Notes: a model not told the origin generated them from the sequence alone. Positions 15,246 through 24,583 are shown, counted from the first letter of the stretch. The stretch is DNA of 34,353 nt from Pseudomonadota bacterium (GCA_023954855.1 JAGSGY010000059.1:1-34353); one strand, 5' to 3'. Program-made: numbers and translations.

Positions 15246-17804
15246 ATGACCGAGCCGACCCCGAAGAGCCATCGCTGGACCTTGTTCTGGACCTTTATTG
15301 CGTTCTGGCTTCCGCCGTTGGTGGCTCGGTTTCGGCTCTCGATGGTGCAGGGGCTCGCGCTCGAGCCCGTGATCGATCTTCGCGGCGTCACGGCCGATGC
15401 GCTGCTCTCCGGTGTTCTCGCGATTGCCTTTGCCGCTCTTGCTGGACGAAGCCGCTGGCTAGTCTTTCCGGCGGTGTTGCTCTGGGCCCTGCTTCAGCAC
15501 GCGAACGCCGAGCACGTGCTCACCAACGGTGCCGAGCTCGACTACCGCTACGCCGAGTACGCCGCGACCTCGAGCTTCTTCTTTGGCTCGGTCGTGGCCG
15601 CGGCCCTGTCGGTGTGGACCCTTGCCGTGCTCGTTCCCGGACTGATCGCCGCGGGCGTGACCCTGCGGAGTGAGCCGAGCCGTCGCGCCTGGCCGGCGGG
15701 ATTGCCGGTTCTGCTCGTAGGGCTCCTGTTCATGTGGCCGACCAACTGGCAACGGCAGGGCTGGCGCCAGAGCAACGTGGTCAACGTCAACCTCTCGACG
15801 GCGCTGAGCTCGCGCGCCGACAAACCCGTCGATCACGGTGCGGCCCGCCCTCCCGAGGTCGCTCGCGCCTTGACCGCGGACCTGAGCGGCGAGCTCGTCG
15901 TGCCGCAGGCGACGGGTCCCCGCAACATCGTGGTGGTGCTCCTCGAAGCGCACACCGGCGGCTACCTCGACTCTTCGGCTGAGTTCCACGATGTGCAGAG
16001 CATCGTGAAGACGCCGTACATGAACGCCCTTGGCGAGGACAACGTCCGGTACCACACGCTCATCCACCAGCAGCGGCAGTCCAATCGCGGCAACTACGCC
16101 ATGTTCTGTGGCGACTATCCGGCTCTCGACTCTGCCAGTCCCAAGGCGATTGCCCTCGGTCAGGGCGCTGAGCGGCGCTGCCTGCCGTCCATTCTCGCCG
16201 AGCGCGGGTACCACACGTCGTTCATGCACCCGGGCAACCTACGCTTCATGGGTTTTGACACCTTCGCGGAGCAGGCGGGCTTCGATGAGATTCTCGCGGT
16301 CCAGGACTACTCACGCGGACAACCCCACAACGCCTGGGGGCCTGATGACAAGACCTTCATCAGCGAGTCCGGCGACCGTCTGATCGAATACCACCAGAGC
16401 GGACAGCCCTTCTTCGCGGTGCTGTTCTCGACGGGAACGCACCACCCCTATGCGGTTCCCGAGGACTACAAGCCCGACGACGACCCGCGTGCGCGGGCCT
16501 ATGCCTTCGCGGACGACGCCGTGAGGGACCTGATGGAGCGTCTCGAGGCCGAGGGCGTGCTCGACGACACGCTGGTGTTCCTGACTAGCGATGAGGCCGG
16601 TGGCATCGAGTACCCCGACGATGCCGTTCGGGAGCGCATTTCGCGGAACTGGGCCCCGATGGTCATGGTCACCCCCGAGAAAGCCAACCTCGACATCACC
16701 GAGGCGCATCTGTCTTCGGACATGAGCCTCACGATTCTCGACTACCTGGACCTGGCCGACACCGCGCCGCACTTCGTCGGACGAAGTCTGCTTCGCAGCT
16801 ACGCGGACTCCACCTGGCTCGCGTTCTCGAACACCTTCCTGCGGGTCAGCTACTTGTTGAGCCCCGACGCCGAGCTGCTCGAGTGCGACATGGTCGGCGA
16901 GAACTGCACGCTGTCGGCCATCGAGCCCGGCAAGCCCTTCGGTCCCAAGCGCGACCCACTCCCGATCGAGCAGGCGCGCAAGGACCTGCTGTTCGCCTTC
17001 TTCGATGCCACGAGTCGGGTGGGGGGCAACGAGCGTCCGACGCACTTCGACTTCCGCGAGCACGACATGTACCACCTGTCGAAGGCTCGGGGTCGGTCGA
17101 TGCTCTTTGGTGGCCAGTATCTCGATTTTGAGCCAGGAAAGGACATTATCCTTAACCTTGGTCTCAAGTCCAAGTACGGCCGCGGCATCTACACGATGCG
17201 GGTCGCGACCTCAGACGGGAACCTGTACCAGATGTCGTCCGTCTCGCTCGGCAAAGGCGACACCGACCACTTCCAGATGCGCATTCATCCCCCAGAGGGC
17301 GAGGGACTGCGCCGTCTGGTCTGGAACGTCTACGGCCGCCCGCGGACCTCGGGTGGCTGGGACATGTGGGTGACCGAAGCCACCATGGATGTGGTCGATG
17401 CTGCCGACGCGCCGGGTGATGGACTGATCCAGACGGACTGGCAGCCGACGCCGGACGGCTGGACCTCCCCGGTCGAAGCTCCGCTGGTCGAGGCTTCGTG
17501 TGAGGACAAGGTCTGCTTCCGAGCATGGTCGACGGACCTGGTCGACCCGCCCCGCCGGCTTCTTGCTGAGGTCGATGTGCACAGCAAGTCGCTCGGGCCC
17601 CTTCGCATTGTCGCGCGGCAGGGACCCAAGGAGAAGGCGGGCAAGGACGTACGTCTCCTGCCGGATGGGCGCGCCAAGTTCTACATGGTCGTCTCGGCCC
17701 AGGAGGGCGAGCTTCGCTTCGAGGTCATGCCTGGACGCAAGCACGAGCCCGAGTTGAAGGGTGACGTCGTTATTGAGCGGGTTCGCTTTTTACGGCCGGA
17801 CTAG
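15246..17804 (+). CDS. LTA-synthase/sulfatase-like membrane phosphotransferase with altered active site
   Basis: An 852-residue protein. The N-terminal 180 residues hold about four membrane helices; the alkaline-phosphatase-superfamily domain runs from about 225 to 520 and an unassigned beta-rich domain follows to 852. Visible active-site elements are Leu-Glu234 (metal ligand) and His399-His400-Pro, as in LtaS-type enzymes. Two key positions differ: the segment that normally carries the Thr nucleophile reads Gln-S279-Asn-Arg-Gly, and the usual Asp-His metal pair is D449-E450. It may use Ser, bind a different metal, or be inactive. Start: ATG with GAGAAG upstream. Its last 35 bases overlap the convergent sulfatase gene. 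Confidence 0.82.
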   Translation: MTEPTPKSHRWTLFWTFIAFWLPPLVARFRLSMVQGLALEPVIDLRGVTADALLSGVLAIAFAALAGRSRWLVFPAVLLWALLQHANAEHVLTNGAELDYRYAEYAATSSFFFGSVVAAALSVWTLAVLVPGLIAAGVTLRSEPSRRAWPAGLPVLLVGLLFMWPTNWQRQGWRQSNVVNVNLSTALSSRADKPVDHGAARPPEVARALTADLSGELVVPQATGPRNIVVVLLEAHTGGYLDSSAEFHDVQSIVKTPYMNALGEDNVRYHTLIHQQRQSNRGNYAMFCGDYPALDSASPKAIALGQGAERRCLPSILAERGYHTSFMHPGNLRFMGFDTFAEQAGFDEILAVQDYSRGQPHNAWGPDDKTFISESGDRLIEYHQSGQPFFAVLFSTGTHHPYAVPEDYKPDDDPRARAYAFADDAVRDLMERLEAEGVLDDTLVFLTSDEAGGIEYPDDAVRERISRNWAPMVMVTPEKANLDITEAHLSSDMSLTILDYLDLADTAPHFVGRSLLRSYADSTWLAFSNTFLRVSYLLSPDAELLECDMVGENCTLSAIEPGKPFGPKRDPLPIEQARKDLLFAFFDATSRVGGNERPTHFDFREHDMYHLSKARGRSMLFGGQYLDFEPGKDIILNLGLKSKYGRGIYTMRVATSDGNLYQMSSVSLGKGDTDHFQMRIHPPEGEGLRRLVWNVYGRPRTSGGWDMWVTEATMDVVDAADAPGDGLIQTDWQPTPDGWTSPVEAPLVEASCEDKVCFRAWSTDLVDPPRRLLAEVDVHSKSLGPLRIVARQGPKEKAGKDVRLLPDGRAKFYMVVSAQEGELRFEVMPGRKHEPELKGDVVIERVRFLRPD

Positions 17805-19728
17805 GCAGGCCGCTACGGCCTCTCTTCCTGCGCAGCGTCACGCCGTACTCTCTGTCCACTGAGAGCAGGATGTCCTTGAGCTCTGGGCGGCCAAACCCGA
17901 CCGCACAAGGGGACGTGTGTTCCTTGATCGTGCCTCGGAACCAGCGTCGATGGGCCACCTTGAAGCGTGCAAAGTGGTTGCAGCGCACCACGCCAAGAGT
18001 GCCCACGCCGTACTCTGGGGGGCCGGGAGCCTCGATCTGGCGGTGACCCATGGTGCCGTCCTTGGCCATGGCGAATCCCTCGATCGGGTTCGTGCTGAGG
18101 GCGACGTCGTCGATGCTTAGGATGAGGGGCTCGGGCGCCTGTTCTCCAGGAAGGGGAAGGGCTTCGTCGTGCATCCAGGAGGGGATCTGGGCCCTCGGGA
18201 CCCCGACGTGTTGGAGCACGGTTGCAGGCACCGACAGCAGCTGGACGTTGGCGGTGACACGTCCGGTGACGGCTGCGTTGGGGGCACGCACGATGAGCGG
18301 CACCCGGCTCATCGCCCTCCAGCCTGCCGAGTGGTCCGAGCTCACGATGAGCAGGGTGTTGTCGAGCTGTCCACGGGCGCGCAGCTCCTCGACGAAGAAG
18401 GCGACGTTGTCGTCGAACTCCGAGACCGTCGAGAGGTAGCGCGCGCGGGTCTTCTCATTTCGGATGGGGCCCGAGAACTTCTGGGCGTCTTCGACGGTGT
18501 AGCGGTCCTCGAGTGGGTGGAACGTGCAGCAGTGGGTTCCCAGCAGGTGCAGGTGCATCAGCACCGGACCGTCGGCTTCGTCTAGGTACGCGAGTGCTTC
18601 CTCGAGCACGGCACGGTCCGCTCGGGAGTCGATCTCGGAGTCGCCGCCCACGTCGCGGAAGGCATCGACGCGCACCACCCCTGTTGCGAAGGTGTACAAG
18701 GTCTCCACCAAGTCCGCGCGGAGGCGCCGGCCTAGGTACAGCTCATCGTTCACGGCGAGTGCGACGCTGCGCAGGGGCCCGAGGCGCGGGAGGGTCGAGA
18801 TATCGCGGCCGTTGGCCACATCGAAGGCGCCGACCATGTTCAGGTCTTCGGCGTCGGCGTAGAAACGCACCGAGCGCTGGATTCCCGTGTACCCCCACTC
18901 TCGGAGAATGCGCGGGAGGTGGCGGTGGCTGTAGGCACCCGCCAATACCTGCGGAGGGAACATCACCTTCGACTCGAGGGGGTGAACGCCACTGAGCATC
19001 GAGGTGGTCGAGCCCGTGGTCTTGCCCGAGTTCACGAACGCGTTCTCGTAGACGATGGACTCGTCAGCCAGCTTGTTCAGGTACGGGGTGGTGTCGAGGG
19101 GGCTGCCGTATGGAGTCAGGCTTCGCGACTCGATGCCGTCGGCGGCCAAGAGGATGACGTGCGGGCGGCTAGTGGGCTCCATATCGGCCAGGGGTGTGTA
19201 CCCGGCAGGGGGAGCGGGCAGCCAGCGGGCGAGAGTCCACAGGGCGCAGAGCGTCAGTAGCGCGGGACCCGGCAGCTTGGTCCATCGAGTGAGGGGCTCG
19301 TCCACCGTAGCCCGCAGGCGAAAGTAGGTCGCGAGGCCAAGCACAGCGGGGCCCAGGCGCCAGGCGACCTTGTGCGACAGGGCGGCTTCGGCACCCGCGG
19401 GGTCGAGCATGCGTTCGAGCAGCATCACCGCCATACCGGCGACCACCACCGAAGGCACGATGGGGAGCAGCGTTTTTGCCCGAGCTGGCCAGCGCAGGCT
19501 GGCCGCGAAGAACGGAAGCATCGCGACGAGTTGGGTGCAGAACAGCAAGCCCGACAGCAGCAGCACGCCGCCGAAGAGATCGGACCGCGGAAAGCTGTCG
19601 GTGAAGGTGCCGGCGTCACCCGCGTAGTAGGCAACCTCGAGGACGGCGTAGACCGCCGCCGCGACGGCCGCATGCGTGGTGCCCATCCACAGAGAAGAGT
19701 GGGAGGACTCCGAAGAGCCCTTGGTCAC
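17770..19728 (-). CDS. membrane-anchored sulfatase/phosphoethanolamine-transferase-like enzyme
   Basis: A 652-residue protein with about five N-terminal membrane helices (roughly 15-180) and a periplasmic sulfatase-fold domain. Metal and nucleophile positions are intact: Ala-Asp197-Gly, Lys236-Thr-Thr-Gly-Ser (nucleophile Thr237 or Thr238), and Ser-Asp465-His466. Family members transfer phospho-groups (phosphoethanolamine or phosphoglycerol) or hydrolyse sulfate esters on surface glycans; the substrate is not readable. The GTG start overlaps the methyltransferase TGA as GTGA, so translation is coupled. A Cys-rich segment (His-Cys-Cys-Thr) near residue 400 is unusual. Confidence 0.85.
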   Translation of the reverse strand: MTKGSSESSHSSLWMGTTHAAVAAAVYAVLEVAYYAGDAGTFTDSFPRSDLFGGVLLLSGLLFCTQLVAMLPFFAASLRWPARAKTLLPIVPSVVVAGMAVMLLERMLDPAGAEAALSHKVAWRLGPAVLGLATYFRLRATVDEPLTRWTKLPGPALLTLCALWTLARWLPAPPAGYTPLADMEPTSRPHVILLAADGIESRSLTPYGSPLDTTPYLNKLADESIVYENAFVNSGKTTGSTTSMLSGVHPLESKVMFPPQVLAGAYSHRHLPRILREWGYTGIQRSVRFYADAEDLNMVGAFDVANGRDISTLPRLGPLRSVALAVNDELYLGRRLRADLVETLYTFATGVVRVDAFRDVGGDSEIDSRADRAVLEEALAYLDEADGPVLMHLHLLGTHCCTFHPLEDRYTVEDAQKFSGPIRNEKTRARYLSTVSEFDDNVAFFVEELRARGQLDNTLLIVSSDHSAGWRAMSRVPLIVRAPNAAVTGRVTANVQLLSVPATVLQHVGVPRAQIPSWMHDEALPLPGEQAPEPLILSIDDVALSTNPIEGFAMAKDGTMGHRQIEAPGPPEYGVGTLGVVRCNHFARFKVAHRRWFRGTIKEHTSPCAVGFGRPELKDILLSVDREYGVTLRRKRGRSGLPSPAVKSEPAQ

Positions 19729-21122
19729 GCCGACCTGCGTCGCAGCAAGTAGAGCGTGCGGTCTGTGCCTTCGATTGGGGCCTTCTCGGCAATCTCGAAG
19801 ATCGGAGCCATGGCGTCTTCAAAGCCCTCTTCCGTGTACGCCGGGAAGATGTCGGGTCGCGAGGCGAGCAGGATCTTCACCTGCGAGTCGCTCTTCGGAA
19901 CGAACTCGACGAGGGCCGTCGGGGCCAGCGATGCGAGCAGCTTGCCGAAGTGGGCGAGTGGAACGTTGTTCGAGATGCAGATGTGGTGAATCAGCGCCAG
20001 GGTCATGACGACGTCGGACTGGCACCGGTCAAAAGCGCTGTCGCGTTCGTCGAGCGCCCAACCTAGGCCCGGGCTGGGGCGCATGAGGTCGAGACGGATG
20101 ACGTCGTAGCCCTCGAGCTTGTCGCCCAGGGCCATGCGGTAGTTCTTCTCGACTGCGGCGGGGTCGACGTCGCTCGAGATGACCTGGGCGCCGAGGTCGA
20201 GGCCGAGCCGGGAGTACAGGCCGTTGTTGCCGCCGAGGTCGAGCAGTCGTCCGCCCGACTCGGGAAGTCCCTGCTTCAGCAGCTGCTTCACCATCTCGGC
20301 CTTCTTGGAAGCTGCGGCGTCGCTGTAGTTGGTGAAGGTGTAGTAGTCGCCCCACTCGGTGCCGCTCGGGGTCCAGGTCATGCCCTCGACGAGTCCTCGC
20401 AGGCTCTGGAGCATGCCGCGCTGGGCGTTCTCGCTGATGTTTGGCGCCTTCTTGGGACCCGCGCCGCTGTCCTGGTGGGTGCGCTGGGCCTTGGCGTGCA
20501 GGTGCACGTGCATCTGAAGGCCTGGCGACAGCTTGGTGCTCCACGGAAGCAGACGAGCGCCGATCTCGAGGGGAATGCCCTCGACGAACTGCTGAAACAG
20601 CTCGCCCAGGCGAACGTCAACTTTGCTCATGAGGGCGAGCGGCACGAGGAAGTGCTCGCAGAACTGCTTGTACGCCACCCATGGGGCGCCGTCGGGGCGA
20701 ATCTCGAAGGAGAGCGTGTCGATCATCACCGGCTTGAGGTCGACGAACTGGATGTTGTAGGCCGTGGCATCCTTGAGTGTCATGCCGTGGTCGAGCGCGA
20801 TTTCCTGCAGGTCCAGAGTCGCGAGCGCCGCGGCCTTGAGCGCTGAGAAGCTCCACTCGTAGGGGTAGCTGATCAGCGGGACTTCGGTGGGCGCGAGCAC
20901 GCGGTAGGCATCGGCGACCGGAGAGCTGTCGGTCGGTGCTTCCTCGTGGGCCACGAGCAGCTTGCGCTTCACCAGGACGTCGTAGAGTCCCGACTCCATG
21001 AGCTGGTCGTAGTGGGGGGCGTACGCCTCGGCGACGTGACGCAGCAATCGTCCGTTCGAGCGGAACACAAAGCCGCTCGGGTCGCGGAAGGAGCCGCCGA
21101 CCACTTCGTTTGTCGACGTCAT
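19725..21122 (-). CDS. class I SAM-dependent methyltransferase in envelope operon
   Basis: A 465-residue cytoplasmic protein. The methyltransferase core starts near residue 290 with motif I, Leu-Asp295-Leu-Gly-Gly-Asn-Asn-Gly, followed by the acidic Ser-Ser-Asp-Val-Asp strand end that would bind the SAM ribose. The first 270 residues are a separate helical region with Asp-Ala-Thr-Ala-Tyr-Asn-Ile-Gln and Tyr-Lys-Gln-Phe-Cys segments, reminiscent of methyltransferases beside polysaccharide and nodulation-type genes. It probably methylates a sugar, lipid or protein of the envelope pathway; the substrate is unknown. It starts 2 nt after the small YLDPGTGS gene and overlaps the sulfatase start. 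Confidence 0.85.
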   Translation of the reverse strand: MTSTNEVVGGSFRDPSGFVFRSNGRLLRHVAEAYAPHYDQLMESGLYDVLVKRKLLVAHEEAPTDSSPVADAYRVLAPTEVPLISYPYEWSFSALKAAALATLDLQEIALDHGMTLKDATAYNIQFVDLKPVMIDTLSFEIRPDGAPWVAYKQFCEHFLVPLALMSKVDVRLGELFQQFVEGIPLEIGARLLPWSTKLSPGLQMHVHLHAKAQRTHQDSGAGPKKAPNISENAQRGMLQSLRGLVEGMTWTPSGTEWGDYYTFTNYSDAAASKKAEMVKQLLKQGLPESGGRLLDLGGNNGLYSRLGLDLGAQVISSDVDPAAVEKNYRMALGDKLEGYDVIRLDLMRPSPGLGWALDERDSAFDRCQSDVVMTLALIHHICISNNVPLAHFGKLLASLAPTALVEFVPKSDSQVKILLASRPDIFPAYTEEGFEDAMAPIFEIAEKAPIEGTDRTLYLLRRRSA

Positions 21123-21124
21123 GG

Positions 21125-21370
21125 CTAGGATTCGGACTCGGAGGTCTCTTCCTCGATCTCAGGCTTCGGCTTCTCGCCCTTGAACTTTGCGACGATGGTC
21201 GCCCAGGTCTGGCGCAGGAAGAACATCGAGCCGAAGATGGCGGCCAGGGCGCCCTGCAAGATCAGGCTGCCGGTTCCCGGGTCCAGATACGCGTGGGCAT
21301 CTTGGGTCAGGACGACGAGGCTGGCGAGGCCAAGCAGAAGGGTGCGGCGGACTGTGCTTTGCGTGATCAT
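21125..21370 (-). CDS. small YLDPGTGS-motif membrane protein
   Basis: An 81-residue protein from the ATG at 21370. It has a signal peptide ending Ala-His-Ala, then Tyr-Leu-Asp-Pro-Gly-Thr-Gly-Ser at the start of the mature protein, one membrane helix (Leu-Ile-Leu-Gln to Phe-Phe-Leu), and an acidic tail (Glu-Glu-Glu-Thr-Ser-Glu). The DPGTGS motif marks a widespread family of tiny membrane proteins of unknown function, often next to envelope enzymes. A longer frame from 21415 adds 15 residues before the signal peptide and is unlikely. Two nucleotides separate it from the methyltransferase, so they are surely co-transcribed. It may be a partner of the methyltransferase-sulfatase pair. Confidence 0.75.
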   Translation of the reverse strand: MITQSTVRRTLLLGLASLVVLTQDAHAYLDPGTGSLILQGALAAIFGSMFFLRQTWATIVAKFKGEKPKPEIEEETSESES

Positions 21371-21418
21371 GCGCTCTGATACCACCGTATCCGCGCGGCC
21401 GCATGGATTTGGCACACC

Positions 21419-24400
21419 TCAGTCGCCTCGCGGCGATGCGGGCGGTCCGATGCGCTTCTGAAAGGCCTCGCGCTGGTCCTCGGGGAGTCCCGCCGAGGCG
21501 TCCCAAGCGAGCTGGTGTGCCCGCTGGGATCGCGGAGCATCCTCTCGGTCGTTCCACTGCTTTGCGGCCTGGTGGAATAGACTGGTGGTGTTGTGCGCGT
21601 GCCGCGTCACGAGGGCGTCGAGTTGGCGACAGCGGTCGGCCGCGCGGTCGAAGCTGGGGCCGTCCCCAACGAGGGCTGCCGAGTAGGTCAACATCGACGC
21701 CGCACCGACAATCATGAACCGATCGTAGACCGCCTCAAGGTCCGCCAACAGCTGCCCAAGCAAGGGGTGGGCTTGTTCGGCCTGGCCCCGATCGAGCTCG
21801 AGCCATGCGAGGTTGAGTCGCACGACCACCGCGTGCTTCGAGCTGCCCGCGAGCTCCAGTGACTGCCGAAAGTACTGTGCTGCGAGCTCGAGTGAGCCCA
21901 CGTAGCGCTCGATGTTCCCGAGGCTGTTGGCGGCTGCGGCGGCCTGGACAGGCTTGCCTTGTTCGAGTGCCAACGCGAGTGCTCGAAGCCCTCGGGCTCG
22001 GGCGTCTTCTTCGTCCAGGCGGTTCCACGCGATCTCGCCCAACAGTCGCTCACTCTGTGCATCTCCGTGGCCCGCGGCGAGGAGCCATGCTTCGGCCTGA
22101 TCCCAGTCCCCGGCGACGAAAGCGGTGCTGCCGCAGGACCGAAGAAGGGCCCGACCCTCGGGGGTCTCAACATCGGCATCCACGGCGAGAGTGCGCGCTG
22201 CCGCCATTCCTTCCTCCGCGCGACCGGAGCGTGCGAGGACCTGGGCGCGAAGGGCCTCGCCCTCGCGACGGAGGGGCGCTTCCGCGGGGGTCTCGAGGTC
22301 GTCGAGAGCCGTGTTTCGGCGAGAGAGCGCGGCTTCGGCGAGATCGAAGCGACTGTCTTGCTCGGCCTCATGTGCTGCGCGCAGCAGCAGGGGATGGGCT
22401 CGCTCGGGCATGCCTGCCTCGAGCCACAATCGACCGGCGTGCAGTGCTGCCGCCTCATCCTGCTCCAACACCGCCGCGACGTGCGAGAGCCGGGTCTTGC
22501 GCGGATTGGGAAGGCGCGTCTCGAGCCACGCCTCTCGCAGAAGGGGGTGGGCGAGGTCCCATCCGGTGGCATGGCGCGACGCGAGCCCCCGCTCGACGAG
22601 GTCATCCAGTGCTGTAGGCACGACCTCCTCACCCAGCCGCCGAACGACAGTTCGCCACAGGGTCTGGTCGATACGTGGACCCAAGGCTGCGGCGATCCAG
22701 CCGGCTTCCGCAGCTGCGGGCGACCAGCGTGGGCGGACCTTCTCGATGCGTTCCCTCCACAGTCGGGTGGCATCGGGAATGGCCAGTAGCCGCTGCGTCG
22801 GCGGTGCAAAGCCATCCGTGCTGGTGGTGAGAGCGCCGTCGGCCACCCAGTCTCGCAGCAGGTTCAGGGCGAAACCAGGGTGGCCGGCTGCCCGAACCTG
22901 CAGCGTGCCGACGACGTGCGGGGCCAAGCCGAGCGCGCCTCGCAGCAGGGCTGCCATCGCCTCGGAGGGCAGGGGGTCGAGAGTGACCTTGGCGGTCGAG
23001 CGGGCGACGAGTTCGGGAAGCGCCGTGCGAATCGACGCCTCGACCTTCTCGGGCTGCACCACCATGCAGACCAGAATGGGTCCGACGTCTGGGGTGTCGA
23101 GAATGCGCTTGGCCAGGTCCACCAGCGCCGGGCTTCGGTGTGCGTCATCGAGCCAGAGCAACACCGGACGTCGCCGGGACCGGCGGGCGAGCAGTCCTAG
23201 GGCGACCCCGACCGCATCGGGATGTTTTCCGCGGACGGCGGCGACCAGGGTCTCAGCGTGGGCTTCTTGGCTCAGCGCGTTGGACCAGTGGGTACTCGGA
23301 ACACCGGATAGGCCCAGTCCGTCGGCGAGCATGCCGATGATGCCCCCGGCTCCTGCCCGCCAGAGCTGGGCGGCACCGAGCTCTTGGGCGCGATGGGCGA
23401 CCCATTCTGTGAGCCGGCTTCCGCCCAGCCCCCGGTGGGCGGCGATGGTCACGAGCTGGGGGCTCGACGTGGACGCAGTCTCACCCAGTGCGCTCCACAC
23501 CGTGGCCCGCTCGCGGTGGCGGTGCACAAAGGGGATGCGTCGAACGCCGAATAGGCTGGCGCCAGCGCCGCCAAGTAGATGCAGCGGGAACGGGGGCTCG
23601 TCGCGTTCCCACTCAGTGGCGAACGGTGCGATCGGGTGCGGAAGTCCTTCCGCCTCGGGCAGCGGCAGGCTCGGCAAGAATGCCGCGTTTGAGAAGGTGA
23701 ACGTGGGGGTGCTGCTTGGATTGGAGCCCGTAAAGCGCTCGACAAACTCGCCCTCGGTCGGGGGCCCAAGTCGTGACAGCGCGAACGCGGCATCGGCCGC
23801 GAGCGCGGGGCGGTCGTGCACTGATTTCGAGAGTAGCCAGAGAACCCAGTCCTCCAGCTCAGCGGGAACCGCCATTCGAGGTTCGAAGGCCGGCGGCGCT
23901 TGGTCCCGGTGTGCGAGCGCAAGTTCCTTCGAGCGCAGACCCGCAAAGACCTCTCGTCCTGTCGCGAGCTCCCAGGCGATGCATCCGACGGCGTAGAGGT
24001 CCGTCGAAGGTCCAAGGGCCCAGACCGCACCAGCGGCTTGCTCGGGGGCCATCGAGTGGGGTGAGCCGGCGACGCGTGGCCCTTCGGTGCCAAGCGACCA
24101 CGCGACTCCGAAGTCCGCAAGCTTCAAGCCTGGACGTCGGTCCGTTTCGTCGCAGACGAGCAGGTTCGCGAGCTTCAGGTCCCGGTGGATGACCCCGCGA
24201 GAATGGGCGTGAGCGAGGGCGTCGAGCAGCTGGACGAGCAGCCGGTGGGCGCCTTCCCAGGTGGTCGGCGGGGCGGTGGCTACGGAGCCCGCTGAGGCAC
24301 GTTCCATGATGAGCCAAGGCGCCCCCACCGGGGCCGGTGCCTCGTCGTCTGCGTTGACCACGCCCTGGTCGAAGATCGACAGGATGTGCGGGTGGCTGAG

Positions 24401-24583
24401 GGAGGCCATCGAGTGGACCTCGCGCCGAAGCTCCGAGAGGGTCTCCGGGCCCGGCGTTGCAGTGAGAATCTTCGCCGCCACGGCCTCGCCAGAAGGGAGG
24501 TGGGTCGCCGCATACACCCGTCCCATCGCCCCTCGACCAAGGGGACGCTCGAGGCTGAAGGGACCGATCTGACCGAGGCTCAC
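21419..24583 (-). CDS. Ser/Thr protein kinase fused to STAND-like ATPase and TPR region
   Basis: A 1054-residue cytoplasmic protein. Residues 8-270 are a Hanks kinase with Gly16-Arg-Gly-Ala-Met-Gly, Lys38, His-Arg-Asp135-Leu-Lys-Leu-Ala-Asn and Asp157-Phe-Gly, all intact. Residues about 340-690 resemble the AAA/STAND module of PknK-like kinases. The P-loop position reads Arg384-Gly-Leu-Gly-Gly-Ser389-Arg, lacking the Lys that binds phosphate, while the Walker B (Leu-Trp-Leu-Asp479-Asp480) is kept. Residues about 700-1050 form TPR-like helical repeats. The GTG start has AAGGTG upstream. It lies 44 nt after the cyclase and 48 nt before the small membrane protein, suggesting one operon. It probably senses protein partners and phosphorylates targets. 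Confidence 0.92.
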   Translation of the reverse strand: MSLGQIGPFSLERPLGRGAMGRVYAATHLPSGEAVAAKILTATPGPETLSELRREVHSMASLSHPHILSIFDQGVVNADDEAPAPVGAPWLIMERASAGSVATAPPTTWEGAHRLLVQLLDALAHAHSRGVIHRDLKLANLLVCDETDRRPGLKLADFGVAWSLGTEGPRVAGSPHSMAPEQAAGAVWALGPSTDLYAVGCIAWELATGREVFAGLRSKELALAHRDQAPPAFEPRMAVPAELEDWVLWLLSKSVHDRPALAADAAFALSRLGPPTEGEFVERFTGSNPSSTPTFTFSNAAFLPSLPLPEAEGLPHPIAPFATEWERDEPPFPLHLLGGAGASLFGVRRIPFVHRHRERATVWSALGETASTSSPQLVTIAAHRGLGGSRLTEWVAHRAQELGAAQLWRAGAGGIIGMLADGLGLSGVPSTHWSNALSQEAHAETLVAAVRGKHPDAVGVALGLLARRSRRRPVLLWLDDAHRSPALVDLAKRILDTPDVGPILVCMVVQPEKVEASIRTALPELVARSTAKVTLDPLPSEAMAALLRGALGLAPHVVGTLQVRAAGHPGFALNLLRDWVADGALTTSTDGFAPPTQRLLAIPDATRLWRERIEKVRPRWSPAAAEAGWIAAALGPRIDQTLWRTVVRRLGEEVVPTALDDLVERGLASRHATGWDLAHPLLREAWLETRLPNPRKTRLSHVAAVLEQDEAAALHAGRLWLEAGMPERAHPLLLRAAHEAEQDSRFDLAEAALSRRNTALDDLETPAEAPLRREGEALRAQVLARSGRAEEGMAAARTLAVDADVETPEGRALLRSCGSTAFVAGDWDQAEAWLLAAGHGDAQSERLLGEIAWNRLDEEDARARGLRALALALEQGKPVQAAAAANSLGNIERYVGSLELAAQYFRQSLELAGSSKHAVVVRLNLAWLELDRGQAEQAHPLLGQLLADLEAVYDRFMIVGAASMLTYSAALVGDGPSFDRAADRCRQLDALVTRHAHNTTSLFHQAAKQWNDREDAPRSQRAHQLAWDASAGLPEDQREAFQKRIGPPASPRGD

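Noticed and set aside
15459-16229. long minus-strand frame inside the LTA-synthase-like gene
   Set aside because: Shadow frame; no start signal or domain, and the plus-strand product is well patterned.
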